Of a stretch of 64,000 nt of DNA, positions 1 to 11,796 are shown piece by piece. Source of the DNA: Pochonia chlamydosporia 170 (Eukaryota > Ascomycota > Sordariomycetes > Hypocreales > Clavicipitaceae); NCBI RefSeq assembly GCF_001653235.2, contig NC_035791.1:4898001-4962000 (forward strand), given 5' to 3'. Position numbers and translations under genes: made by a program. Position 1 is the stretch's first letter; every line of letters begins with the position of its first letter. Under the pieces are notes generated by a model. It had not been told where the DNA came from. It saw only the letters and a list, made by a program, of their open reading frames with translations, and did not search any database.

Positions 1-1073
1 TCGGTGTGGCCCTGTAGGCTTAGTTTGTTCTGCCGAAATCTCCCCTCGCATTCACCTTGGCTTCACCCGTGGGCATGTGCTTCTATAGAATAAGGCTTGC
101 TGTGAGTTTTGTATTAAGGTTCTCTCAGAGTTGTCCAAGGGTTCCTGCTCAAACGCATTGCCGGCTAGAGCCCATGGCAGCAGCAAGCACAAGGGGATCC
201 CTACTTGATGAGCATGTAAAGGTTTATGTCAACGCTCATATATACATGAGCCTTCCTCTACGAACTTTGGTCTTTGTTGCCACGAGTGGGTGGTCTAACA
301 CGTGCCATTCCAAGTGAGTTGGTAAACCGCTTCTTCATTCTTTTCTTGCCAAGCAATTAGGTTGATGGGGGATCCGTCATGGAAATAAAGGTGGATTGTC
401 GTTGTGGTTGTGCCATTATGAGCTTCAACCAAATCATGCTGCCCTTCTCGGGTCTTTAAGCACTTGACCATCTCCCTGTACCACGCAGCTTAGAAACAGA
501 GGGATTAAGATACAAGTGGGCGTTCAATATGACCTCCCACTGTAATCAACTTGCTGTTGGTGCTACTTGTCCTGGCCGGGAGATGAGTTTTAAAGCACAG
601 CTTCAGACACATTCGTCGGATGTTCGCTCCTCTAGTTGGCCGGTGTATGCAGCTCAGATTCAGGTAATGAGGATCATAGAGAGGAAGAAATACAGTATAC
701 AATTAGTCATCATGGCTGAATGAATTATTGCGTTGGAAGCCTCGGTAGCTCTTCTGGCTTTGACAGCGATCACGCTGGTTTATCAGCCTGAGTCCATTCT
801 CAATCCGCCAAACATAACTGATCTGTTCATGATACCACTTCTCTCTCACTTGGTGCAGAAGTTTGCAAAGCATCTCACCGCAATTTATGACGCGTGGGAT
901 GATTGAATGGGTTTTGCCCTGGCCACGTTCTGAAGGTTACTTCGCAGACTACGCCATTCTGCCGGCGATGTTCTGCGCTTTGAGTCTTTATTGCACGGCT
1001 TGCGATAGGGGGCAGGATATGAATTCTTATTGTTTGGCCATCTTTTCAAACATCTTCCTTTATCCCAGACTGC
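1..1073. other. No gene seen (downstream of niaD)
   Basis: Both strands carry only short open frames without a recognisable domain or a convincing splice pattern. The part next to niaD presumably holds its 3' untranslated region. A neighbouring gene may start left of the window. Confidence 0.5.
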
Positions 1074-3834
1074 TTAGAATATGATAATATCTTCATCTAG
1101 CCAGCCTAGATCCCTTAGGATCTCGTGAACACTCGTTTCCATTTGGCTTGGACCACAGAGCAAGACCATGTCGTCTTTGTTTGGCCGCGGTGAACCTATT
1201 TCGGTCGAAATCATAGTCATGCCAATTCGACCTTTTCGTCCCTTCCACGTAGGAGACGGGCGACTGAGGCAGTAAATCAGGCGGCATTTGCGAACTGCAC
1301 TCGACGCAATCTGGTCGAGGCGTGATTTACACAAGATATCTTCTTCCACACGATTTCCATCCAGGACAACGCACTCGGTAGTGTCATCCCAATCCTCTGC
1401 TACTGCTCGCAATACCTGCAATATAGGTGTGACACCTGACCCGCCGCATATCATGTTAAATCTGGACACCCGGCGTCTTTTCCCAGATACCAAACAGAGA
1501 CCTTTTCCAAGGTACTCAAATTTACCCACTGGGCCCTTGAAATCAACAAAGTGGCCAGTTGGAACGGCATCAAGTGCTTGTGTCATTTTGCCGCCTTTTC
1601 GACCTGGGGCGTCATGGTAAATTTTGATCAATACATCAAGCCACCCTTGGTCCGACCCTTTAGAAATGGGGGTATACGCCCGAATTACTGGTTCTCGGGT
1701 TGCGGGATCGCGTATCCTCATCATCAGGTGCTGGCCGACAGGCAACCCAACTTGTTGTTGGTTGTGATCCAGTTTGAACCTGAATATTTTGGAATCAGGA
1801 GAAACTGTGAGCTTTTCATGCAGAGGTGCTTTCGTCCAGACTTTGGTATTGAGAAACACTGCTCGAGTAGGATCAACTTCAGAGACTTCACCAGCAAGCT
1901 GTGCTCGTGCAGGTTCGTCGAGTTTACCAATGTGGTATTCAGGCATCATTGACTTGGCATTTTCACTGTCTGAGATAGGATTAGGTTAGCAGCAAAGCTT
2001 TAAAACTATTTGAGAAGGGTCCTTGTCGGTTTGCTGAAAGACTGTTCTTACGAATGGTAACAAACTCCTCCGTGACATCTTGTCCGGCAGCTCCAAATAT
2101 TGATGCTGCACCACCGGGGTGCTTCTCTAGGAACGGTGTACCATCGAATACATGGCCGTTCACAATGAACCAAGGGTCCTGTTCGCCACTGTGTTCTTTA
2201 ATTTCGTCCATAGTGACCAGACGATCAATTTCGGGATTAGTCATGCATATGTCTTTTTCGATTTCTCGATTCGTCATTTTCTCAGCTTCACCATCTCGTC
2301 TCTCCCCCCATGAGCCGTTCGTAAGATTTCCTCCTGATTTTTTCACCCGCTCCATCCACCCACCAGGCATTAAAGCAGGTTGTGTAGGGTGCTCAAACCG
2401 TAGCGTGTCGCCATCATTATGGACCACGACTCTGTACCAAGGGTTATTCATCATACCTAGGACGCTCCAGTACATGTCCCTTGGCTGTACCATGAGGCTT
2501 TCGTCCATTGCCCGAACCATGATGTCGGCCGTCGATTTGAGTTCGTTCACATCAAGGGTGAGGTCCCAAAAACACCAACAAAACGAAGTTTCTCTCCACC
2601 ACATATCTACCCTTCCTCCATAGAGCGTTTCTCCATCTGGGGCCAAACGATATCGGTCTTCGGGGTAATCTATATTCGCCAATCTCCAAGTTTTGCCCTT
2701 GTCTAAAGTAACCTCCATCCGCGTAATACGTTTGCCTCCACCCCCGTATGCGTAACCCCGTATGTTGTAGGTGCTCGTGCCGCTATTCATGGGGAGCCTT
2801 TCATCATGCGCCGGATAGCAGATGGCGCTGTTCGTATTGAGGTCATATATTGCATAACGCTCGTCTTTCCATGTATCTGGCAGATCGGCACTTGCTTCAG
2901 GTGTCACCATAGTTGGCAAAACTCGGTTGTCATAGATGTGGTACCAATTGTCGCTAGGCTCTTCTGTGACTATAATCCTTTTCAACCACTTGACACTACG
3001 GCCGCCTATTTGCCCGGGGATGACGACACGGACAGGCTTGCCATGATCAGGGTGTAAAACACAACCATTCATCTTGTGGGCGACCATGATACCTCGATTT
3101 GGATCCAGACACCAGTTCAGCTTGACGGACGTTCCATAATAGCCATTAGGTAACTTATCTGCTCCCTCGAAACAAACGTATCTCGCACGTCGCCTAGGTT
3201 TAGCCTTGGCGATTAAATCACCAAGGACAACACCCGTCCACAATGCTGTTGATAGTCCTGCGGGACCCCAAGAGAATCCCTTAGATTTGCGAACCACATT
3301 CTGTTCCTTGCGGCGATTTCCGGCGCAGACAAGTGTGATTGGGTAGGTCACTTGCTCGTAATCCGTGATGAGCTCCTTGACACTCAGTGTAAAGGGGTTT
3401 TCCACCAGACCCTCCACAGTAAACTCCCACCGATCCATGTCACTGTCGTCACACCGTGGCACTGGGCCATGGTTTCGGACATAGTGAAGGTTCTCACTGG
3501 TAAGGAATCCCTCATCGTACAGATTGGTCAGAGGAGGCTCGCAATTGAAGGGGTGGACGCCAGTTAGCCGAATCAGACGGTCATCTCTCTCTACGTGGTT
3601 ATCTGGAGTCTTGATGTCCTGTGGCTGAACTGACTTTCTGCCATTTCGTGGAGGGAGAGGGTAGACAGACGTGTCGTCACTCGATGATGTAGGCGTTCCT
3701 GGCAAGAGAATATCGTTGGAGTGACGATCAAAACTGCACCTTCTGGACTTTCCGACAGTGCTTGGTGGACTAGGCGGGAAATTAATGCTTGTTTTTGGTA
3801 AATTCAGTTCTGAGCTGCTCCTAGATTCGACCAT
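1074..3834 (-). CDS. niaD: Nitrate reductase [NADPH]
   Basis: Cytosolic enzyme that reduces nitrate to nitrite, the first step of nitrate assimilation. Two exons, 3834-2052 and 1969-1074, are separated by an 82-nt intron (GTAAGA donor, CTAAC branch, CAG acceptor) and give 892 aa, a normal length for fungal NiaD. The N-terminal ~90 residues are Ser/Pro-rich. The molybdopterin domain follows, with the Mo-ligand Cys near residue 170 (TLVCAGNRR). A cytochrome b5 domain covers about 533-605, with haem ligands in HPGG (His572) and at His595; the His595 codon is split by the intron, restoring HSENAKSMM. The C-terminal FAD/NADPH reductase shows RAYTPIS, GGSGVTP and CGPSQM. It is transcribed away from UPF2. 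The long upstream region carries a NIT4-type palindrome and GATA sites, fitting nitrate induction and nitrogen repression. No nitrite reductase or transporter gene is next to it in this window. Confidence 0.97.
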
Positions 3835-3943
3835 GTTGAAGCAAGTTTCCTATCGACAGTTAGCCAGACATGTACAAGGCATTGAGTAAAGCATGAATAA
3901 GTTTTCGAGCAGTGGCAAAACTGAAATTTTATATGAGTGAGAC

Positions 3944-4032
3944 AAAGGAAGGGGAGAAAGAAGAAGAAGAAGAAGAAGAAGAAGAAGAAGAAGAAGGAGG
4001 AGGAGGAGGAGGAGGAGGAGGAGGAGGAGGAA
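3944..4032. repeat. Homopurine (GAA)n(GGA)n tract
   Basis: An unbroken 89-nt run of A and G on the + strand, mainly GAA then GGA triplets. It lies 110-198 bp upstream of the niaD start, so in the niaD sense it is a pure CT tract. CT-rich stretches are common in fungal core promoters; a mirror-like homopurine tract of this length could also form triplex DNA. It is probably length-variable between strains. Confidence 0.9.
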
Positions 4033-4344
4033 TGAAGTATCATTACCGTAACGACAGATTTCTTGGAGATATTCCACATAGGCGAGGAGGATGCCTGGGA
4101 CTAAGGAGCACAGAAGAACTCAAGGATTCAACGCGAGTATCAGCGTCTTACGTATTAGGAAAAGCCCTATCTAGCTGTGTTTAGAAAAGGTGACCGAGAA
4201 GAGGTCTTATAACTCCCCTTTACGAGGACTGGCTACTCCCATAAAGATTATTTCAGTTCTCTACTATACAGTCACGATTCCGTAGCAGGGGCACCACGAG
4301 CCACAGACAGTGACTGATGCAGTCTAAAATATTAGCAAGTTTCT

Positions 4345-4352
4345 TCCGCGGA
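4345..4352. promoter_or_regulatory. NIT4/NirA-type nitrate response palindrome
   Basis: TCCGCGGA, inside the longer palindrome TTCCGCGGAA, lies about 510 bp upstream of the niaD ATG. It matches the symmetrical octamer known for Neurospora NIT4, the nitrate-specific zinc-cluster activator. A half-site (TCCGCAG) follows about 10 bp further on. GATA elements for the AreA/NIT2 factor lie within about 120 bp. Confidence 0.7.
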
Positions 4353-4373
4353 AATATCCATATCCGCAGTGAA

Positions 4374-4473
4374 AAGATATCCGGGGATGTGGAGCGAGTG
4401 GAGATAAGGATTCATGTGCCGGAGATGCGTCAGTCGGCCATAACAATAGCTCTGTGCAGCTTGTAGGGATAAG
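4374..4473. promoter_or_regulatory. GATA (AreA/NIT2) site cluster
   Basis: Three GATA cores occur within 100 bp: GATATC near 4376, GATAAG at 4403 and GATAAG at 4468. They lie beside the NIT4-type palindrome. Paired GATA sites next to a pathway-specific site are the usual arrangement in fungal nitrate gene promoters. Occupancy is inferred. Confidence 0.5.
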
Positions 4474-4942
4474 AGCAGCCACAGAACGGAGGCCGTGCAT
4501 ATACAATGAGGCCCTGGGACACAGGGGGCATGTCTTTGTCCGAAATCAGAGGCTGTGCCAGTCCATCTTGTAGTAAAGATGCCGAGGAAGTAAAATTCGC
4601 TCAGTTGGAAGCATAGATACGGAATGATTCTTGCTTTTCTGTATTGGTTTATAAGAGCTACTTCTTCGTATACTCCTCAGTTGACAACTGGGTCAGCTAG
4701 AGATGGTGAAGCAAAGTGGCACAGTCCTGCTAGTCTATCCAGGAAGTGAACCGCAAGATGGCCATAAGAAGTTTACGACACGAAGGGAAAATGGACTGAG
4801 AGGGTAATCGGGTGTACATTGTCTTCATACGGGGGCAACCCGTCATGTCGGATGCATCAAGTAGGTTGGGCGAAACATCCAGTCCCATCATAATGAGAGG
4901 GAGTAGCCGGCAAAAGAAAGAAAGGAAGAACAGTAATTCTTT

Positions 4943-4962
4943 GGGGGGGGGGGGGGGGGGGG
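4943..4962. repeat. Poly-G run (G20)
   Basis: Twenty consecutive guanines in intergenic DNA about 1.1 kb upstream of niaD. Such runs are prone to length errors in sequencing and to slippage in vivo. Confidence 0.9.
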
Positions 4963-5266
4963 CGTCCAATCCTGATTCCGGATCCATTCGTATCATCAGG
5001 GTTGACGAAGAAAATGCATGTTATCGCAGCAAATGTGCGTGGTTTGATACGCCCGGCTCAACTTATCAAACCGGCCAGACGAAGCACATGTATGGCGAGT
5101 TGTGACTGGTCGGAAGGCTGTTGGAACTTGGAACCCTGAATGGTGGCGTCAAAGCTTATCTTGCTTGACTGGCTGATAAGGGCCACACGGCCATTTGTTG
5201 GTGGCATGGCAAGATCAAATGGGAACATTGCACCCTTGAAGATGGGAAGACAGACATGGAATGACA

Positions 5267-5304
5267 ACGTACGTACGTACGTACGTACCTAGGTAGGTAG
5301 GTAC
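5267..5304. repeat. (ACGT)n / TACCTAGGTAGG repeat block
   Basis: Five and a half copies of ACGT run into TACCTAGGTA (5286-5295) followed by further TAGG units. The block is self-complementary over most of its length. The TACCTAGGTA core recurs elsewhere in the window. Confidence 0.85.
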
Positions 5305-5620
5305 TTGGATACAAGTACGGAGACCTGTACTGTCGATACACTTGAGTTGATGTGATTCGGCACTACAGAGTGGAAGCATCTGGAAAATTACGCCTAGTAC
5401 GTATGACATGCCTCGGTGCCCAACTGCTTCATGCTGGCCGATTCTGTCGAGTGCAGTATCATCGCGAGTGCTTGGCGTTTTAGTTGATGAAACATCAATT
5501 GATGGTTATGACCATGACAGTGTCAATCAGGTTTGGTATTAATAACTGATGCACCAACGTATTGACTTGATTCTTCCATTGGCGTTGACCATTGAGACAC
5601 CTGGCTGGACCTTACCCACT

Positions 5621-5655
5621 ACCTACCTAGGGTACTAGGTAGGTAGGTAGGTACA
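5621..5655. repeat. ACCTACCTAGG / TAGGTAGG block
   Basis: ACCTACCTAGG followed by four TAGG units, forming an imperfect palindrome about 500 bp upstream of the UPF2 start. Same motif family as at 5286, 11180, 15450, 23835 and 36622. Confidence 0.8.
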
Positions 5656-5738
5656 TGTCAACTGGTACTTATTATACGCATGATGTGTGTGCAGACAGGT
5701 CAGTACCGGACCACCGCTGGGCTGCTTGGCCTGTGGGC

Positions 5739-5937
5739 AGAGCATTGCTTGTATTGTACTTATTGTATTTTTTAGAATTTGCTTGTATTTGTATTGTGTT
5801 TTTTTTTTGTAAGTATTGTATTATATTTGTATTTTTTACCTATCCTATGTATTGTATTGTATTTTGTATTGTATTAAGTACAATACAAAAATACATTTGT
5901 ATTGTCTGGTACCCAAGTATTTTTTTAGCAATGCTCT
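5739..5937. mobile_element. Candidate MITE-like insert with TIRs and TSD
   Basis: An AT-rich 199-bp segment begins AGAGCATTGCT and ends AGCAATGCTCT, a perfect 11-bp terminal inverted repeat. It is flanked by a direct repeat GCCTGTGGGC (5729-5738 and 5938-5947; 11 bp if the shared A is counted). Inside, TTGTATTGTACTTA at 5749-5762 is repeated inverted at 5875-5888, and the interior is dominated by TGTATT units. It has no coding capacity. A 9-11 bp target duplication is typical of Mutator-like (MULE/Hop) elements, so a non-autonomous MULE derivative is the best guess. Local AT-repeat expansion within a duplicated word is the alternative. Confidence 0.55.
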
Positions 5938-6155
5938 GCCTGTGGGCATCTGGATCAGACTGCTCAAGTGGACTGGACCAACCAGACTGCATGTCTCACT
6001 GCACCTAGGCGGACTTATTGCCCCGCTGCTCAACTCCCATGCTGCTCAAGATGCGGTTCCAACATTGAAGTCTCCATCCAATCCAATTCGTGAGCCACGA
6101 TCCGTCAACATTCTCGAGCTACGCCTGGCTTTATCACAACCACCAAGTGGTTGTC

Positions 6156-9100
6156 ATGGACCGCCAAAGGAAGCGTATGTGTTCCGACTACCTATGATCA
6201 ATCTTCTGCATGCCCCAAATCCCCAAAACAACCAGACCCAATCCTGGCCCATGGCTCTTTCGGGCACAAGTCTAGCCTCGTCCTCCGCTGACATCACCTC
6301 GATAACTAGGCCAGCTGCGAACGCTGAACGTCAAGTCGTGGGATGGCGAGAAAGGTTTGCTATTGCTACTTAGCCCCCGTCAGCCATTCGCATTTACTAA
6401 ATAGAATCCCACATAGACCTCCTGCCTGTCGCCAACTCGCTCGATTCGTCTTTGAAGAAGAACACCGCCTTCATAAAACGGCTTCGGACTGCAATAACCT
6501 CTGCCACCCTGGCCACCTTTTTGCAAGAGATCCGAACTTTGAGCTTGCACAAGTACCTCTCTGAAATAATCGCCGCCTGCTATGAAGGACTCTGTAGGCT
6601 CAAAACACCCGGGGAGATTGAGGCAGGCGTTGAAATCGTGAGTGCGCTCCATCAGCGCTTTGGCCCAACCGAATTCACCGAATACCTAGCCTGGCTCCTG
6701 GGTAAAGGAATGGCTACCCCCGACAAAAGTGCTCTAAAATCCTTGGCCCCCGACGCCCGCGAGAAAGAAGAGAAGGAGAGAATCATCCGCCAGAGGGCCC
6801 TTCTGCGAGTCATCACCGAGTTGTGGTTGGTTGGTGTTGTGAGAACCCTAGACGATGCGACAAAACCCGATGATGCCACAAAAGGTGCCACTGCCTCTGG
6901 TAAGGTGGTCGAGCTGAAGACCCGAGTAAGCTCAAGCAGGACCGGTAGCGCTGAGCCATTTCCCTTAGAGGTTTTGAAAGACCTTCTTGGGTACGACCGC
7001 GAACATGCTAACTTGCCACTGCTCGTCATATTTGTCAAAGCATTCAGCTGGGACATTTTGGGTGTCAAGCCGGCGGGATCTGATGGTCGGAAAACGGTTG
7101 AAGAAGACGGTGCCACCAGAACCCAGACCGACGCCTTGCTCGAACGTGATGAAGGTGCCGAATCATCTCAGGCAGTCGACCAGCAGCCATTCACGCCGGC
7201 TGACATAGCGGAACGATTCAGAAATATTTTGAAAAAGTATTTCGACGATGTGGCTGCCCATATTATTCGAGACCAGAAATCGATTCAGTCTCAAGCCCGA
7301 CGAAATGCCGAAGCCTACGTGAAGTCTGGCGAGGTGTTCGAGGACCGCCAGGCGAACTATGAGAAGCAGCTCAAAGCTCAAGACCGCCTCGTATCCAATG
7401 CGCAGGTAATTGCTGATGCAATTGGCGCTGAGATGCCCGAACTGAAGGAGTCCGAAGATGCGTTGGCTACTTCTAGTGGCTCTATAGGCTTGGTCAAAAC
7501 CAGTGAATATCTACGGACCATGGGCGAAGGCGCAGGGATATGGGCGGATGAGGATGAGCGTCGATTCTATGAAAATCTTGTCGATCTCAAAGGCAAAGTG
7601 CCGCCGATCCTTCTCGAAGATGGCAAAAAGAAGAAGGCTGACGGCGAGGAACAAGTTGGCAAAAGAACTGATGTCGTCACAGACACCTCTGATGCTGGCA
7701 AAGCTGCCGCTGAGGCTGCTGATGACCAATCCACCGCGATAGCGAATAAAACAATCGGGGCTCAGGTAGATGCCTTGCTGGCACGCCTGCCGGAACTCAC
7801 AAACAAGGATATTATTGATCAAACAGCCATCGACTTTTGCTTTCTCAACTCCAAAGCCTCTCGTAATCGCCTTGTGAAAGCCCTCACAGAAGTCCCTAAG
7901 GGGCGGAGTGATTTGCTCCCTTCATGGTCCCGACTGGTGGCTACTCTTGGCAGATATATGCCTGATGTGCCGAAGGGACTCGTCGACTACTTGGATGCCG
8001 AATTTCGCAGTCTGCAGCGGAGAAAGGAAAAGGACTTTTTGGGACAGGTACGACTCAGCAATATTCGGTATCTAGCCGAACTGACGAAGTTTGGTGTCGT
8101 GCCTGAGCATGTTGTGTTTCATTGCCTCAAAGTCAGCCTTGACGACTTTTCGCGAATGAATATCGAAATTTTGTGCAACCTCATTGAGAACTGCGGTAGA
8201 TATCTGCTCAAAACCCCTGATACTGCGCCACGGATGGCAAGCTTTCTCGAAACTTTGCAGCGGAAAAAAGCCGTGCAGCACATTGGCCAACCTGAACGCA
8301 TGCTCATTGACAATGCGGTGTACTACGTCGACCCCCCTGAACGGCCCGCCATCGAACAGAAGGAACGGACCCCTATGGAACTGTTTATCAGGAAATTGGT
8401 TTACAACGACATGACGAAACGGAACTATAGCAAAATTTTGAAACAAATTCGCCGGCTCCACTGGGAGGAAAATGAGGTATGCCTATTCAACCAGACATGG
8501 CATCAGGAAGCTCGACTTTGCCATAGAAGATACTGACCCAAGTGTACTAGGTCGTGTTGATTCTTGAAAAGGTCTTTTCAAAGCCAGGCAAGGTTAAATA
8601 TGGAAACATTCACTTGTTGGGTATTCTCCTAAGTGCGCTCTATCGCTACCACCCAGAGTTTGTGGTCAAGGTAATCGACAATGTCATTGAGTCGGTCAGT
8701 TTTGGCTTAGAGCAAAACGATTTCCGATTCTTCCAGCGGCGGGTTGCAGAGGTAAAATATTTAGGAGAACTTTATAACTATAGAATGTTGGAGCACCCCG
8801 TCATATTCGACACCATGTACAAGATTTTAACATTTGGATATGGTGAGTAGCCACGGCGCTTCCTGTAACAAAGTTGACTTGCCCTCCTGTCTTTATTTTG
8901 TCTTTCTCTTTTCTCAATTTCGCTGACAAGCTCCACAGGGGGTTTGCCAGTCCAGGGTCGAATCAATCCATTTGACCCCGCGGACGACTTTTTCCGCATC
9001 CGCCTTGTTGCGACGATGTTGGAAACTTGCGGCATGTTTTTTAACCGTGGAGCTGCTGGCAAGAAGCTGGATTATTTTCTGTCCTTCTTCCAGGTAGGAA

Positions 9101-10170
9101 CTCACTTGAATCTTCGCATTTTCGCCCTGAACCATGTCCACTGATACAGTTGAAAAGTACTACATTCACACGAAAACCACGCTCCCAATGGATATCGAGT
9201 TCGTCGTTCAAGATATTTTCTCACTCACCCGGCCTCAGTGGAAGCTTGCCATCGGTCTTGAAGAGGCAACCAAGGCGCTTCAGCTTGCTATAGTTCAAGA
9301 TCAAAAGACTGCAGGCATTGACAAGGCTGCAGAGATTGATGATGCCACCAGTGGAGCATCATCTGACGAAGACAACGTGGATGTTGACGATGTCGAGCAA
9401 GACGGCGAGGGTGATGAAGAGAGTGCGTCAGAAGACGAGGATATTGAGGCAAGTTCAAATACAAATGAGGTTGCGGTGATGACCTCGCCACTAACAGTCT
9501 GGGAACAGGATGGAGAAGACGAGTCTGTCAATGGCAGCGATTTTAACGAAGAATCAATTGTGGTTACTCGCCAAGAGGAGGCTGTTGACCCCGAAGATGA
9601 GGCTGATTTCGAGAGAGAATACGCTAAAATGATGGCTGAGAGCCTTGAGTCCCGCAAATTTGAACGTAAACCTCTATTTGACGTTCCTCTCCCTGTGAGA
9701 CCAAAAGCCCGTGAATCATCCACAGTGGCGGGCCTTGATCAAGAGCCGGCTGCTCCAAGTAATAAGATGGCCTTTTCACTCTTGACAAAGAAAGGCAACC
9801 GGCAACAGGTTAGTGACAAGTAAATTTCTCTCACTAACAGGCCTACTAATGCGTTACAAAAAGACTCGGACCGTTGAGCTGCCTTCTGATTCAACCTTTG
9901 CTATTGCCATGAAATCACAACAGCAAGCCGAAAAGGAGGAACAGCAGCGCATTAAAAACTTAGTTCTCAACTACGATCTCCAACAAAATGAAGACCAAGA
10001 AGGTACGAGTCGACTCAACGGCGCCAACCAACCTGCGCGCTTCAGTTTCGCTAATGTTGATTGTAGGAAGTGAGAAAGCGACAACATTTTTTCACAATCG
10101 CGTTGACCGCCTAGGTAAGGATCGCGGTCAGAGGGTTAGAAAACTTCAGTTAAGCGATGTCGACTGGTAA
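6156..10170 (+). CDS. UPF2: Nonsense-mediated mRNA decay factor UPF2/NMD2
   Basis: Scaffold of the cytoplasmic surveillance complex that bridges UPF1 and UPF3 during nonsense-mediated decay. Eight exons: 6156-6174, 6310-6354, 6417-8476, 8551-8842, 8939-9093, 9158-9808, 9864-10002, 10067-10170, giving 1154 aa. The first two exons are tiny and supply the N-terminus MDRQRKRQLRTLN, as expected for the family. Three MIF4G repeats follow (roughly 40-270, 440-630 and 660-880), for example with the blocks IFDTMYKILTFGYGG and IEFVVQDIFSLTRP. A strongly acidic stretch encoded around 9360-9460 precedes the C-terminal UPF1-binding part. Acceptors at 9157 (GAAAAG) and 9863 (AAAAAG) are weak but are the ones that restore the family sequence. 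Intron 2 has an unusual GTTTGC donor. Confidence 0.95.
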
Positions 10171-11796
10171 GCTAGCGCAGAAGTCAACAATTGCGCATTG
10201 CAGCCTGTGCAAGAAAGCTCGTCTTATTCGATAAGCATAGGCACAAAGGCATTTCAACATGTTTCGCTTTTGAAGTGGCATGCACCACCCGCAATTGTTG
10301 TTGCACGAGCCCAGCAATCACTTGACCAATGTGGGCTGTGACAGCATGGGGTCACGATGAACCGCCCATTACAGCACATGGGTCAAGGGAACTTCCAGAC
10401 GGCAACAATGCAAACGTTTACCAGCATGCCACAATGGAATTCAGTCGCAAATTGCACCTATCTTCCGATCAGAGTAGCAGACGAACTGCACTTTCCTTGC
10501 TATACCGAGTGGTAGCTGGCTGATTTACACTAAGATGTTGGGGGCATCCGTGAGATCAATGGCCAGTTTCAATAGCTCGAGATCATGGCCAGTAATCAGA
10601 GCAGGTAGATGGTAGCTGCTCGCTGGCAAACGCCGATTTCCAGCAGCCACCCTGCCCTGTCCACTGCTAGGAATAGCCACCGAAAAGACACTGGCGATAT
10701 TGAGCGTCGTACAGATACCTTTCACAAGGAAAGTCGACTTTTCGCCAGTGTTCACTTTTCGAATATGGGGGACGGACACCGAAATATGCATGTGGGCTAG
10801 ACATAGTATGCACCTCCAGTTGCAACGTCTGGGAGTTGATTCCACATGGATCGGTGTGGCATGACGTTGTCCGAGGATAGCATAGCAAGAAGCTGGTTTC
10901 AATTTTCCCTGTTTCTTCATTCCTCTTCACGATTTACCTTGCAGTGCAATGCTCACGATCCGGCAAATGTAGGCTTTGTCCAGATGATGTCGTCCAAGCG
11001 TGACACTGTGGGCAGTACCTGCCTTATTCATGTACAGTTTGACCCATCCGGCGCATCAGGTAAAGCATGACCGTTGAAACAGACCATGCTTCCTTCCAGC
11101 TATCGTAGGCTACCTAGGAAGGTACTTAAGTACTTGGCTCCCAATAAATGCCAGGCGTAATGTTAGATGACTCAGTATCTACCTAGGTACCTACCTAGTA
11201 TTTGGATACTAAGTTTTCGGACCCAGTTGGGCAATGTTCAATATCCCAGAAACGTTTCAACGCATCGTGTCCTGTTTGGCAGTCCAACCAGGCGGGTTTG
11301 AGGAGGCCGTTCACGTTCCCAGCTCGTATTGAACCACCTGGTTCGATGAATGCACGGCCACTGGTGCGGGTCAGAGACAAATATACTTTACATAACTGCC
11401 AGGCTGTCTGAGACTGAGACCCTACTCCGTATTTTAAGTACATATACTTAGTACTGCACTGTACTGAACCTGAAGACATGCAATGTCCGGTCTGGTGCTT
11501 GCTCTGCAGGACCAGCTGCAAGCTCAGACCTCTCACAGCGATGCAAGCTTGGACCGTGCCCATGTGCATTCATTTGATTGTAAAGTTTTCTGGTGTAACA
11601 TACTGGGCAGCCATATGCACACAAATTCCCACCGTCAGTCAAGCTCATGCTTTTTGCTCAACTTCGACGCTCGGTCTGCACAACGCGCAATAAGAATTCT
11701 ACTCATGCGTCGACAGATTCCCGTATTTGACCGAGTCTGAACCTGGTTCCACTTCCCTCCTAGACCGTCAGAGACGCTTTGATTCCTGGAGACATC
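10171..11796. other. Intergenic region upstream of ChsD-type synthase
   Basis: No gene is supported. It contains TACCTAGGAAGGTAC near 11111, the palindromic TACCTAGGTA at 11180-11189 and TACTCCGTA at 11423-11431, words repeated elsewhere in the window. The last few hundred bases should hold the promoter and leader of the chitin synthase gene. Confidence 0.5.

Larger units (their letters stand above)
3835..6155. other. Divergent intergenic region niaD / UPF2
   Basis: About 2.3 kb between two divergent genes. It holds the niaD promoter, a purine tract, a G20 run, an ACGT/TAGG repeat block, a second TAGG block and a 199-bp MITE-like insert, all listed separately. No protein-coding gene is supported; the acidic frame at 3912-4184 is only the translation of the GAA/GGA repeat. 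Confidence 0.7.

Noticed and set aside
3912..4184. Open frame with long Glu and Gly runs
   Set aside because: It is only the translation of the GAA/GGA repeat in the niaD promoter; no domain and no plausible gene structure.
9301..9723. Ser-rich 140-codon minus-strand frame
   Set aside because: Antisense of the acidic region of UPF2.
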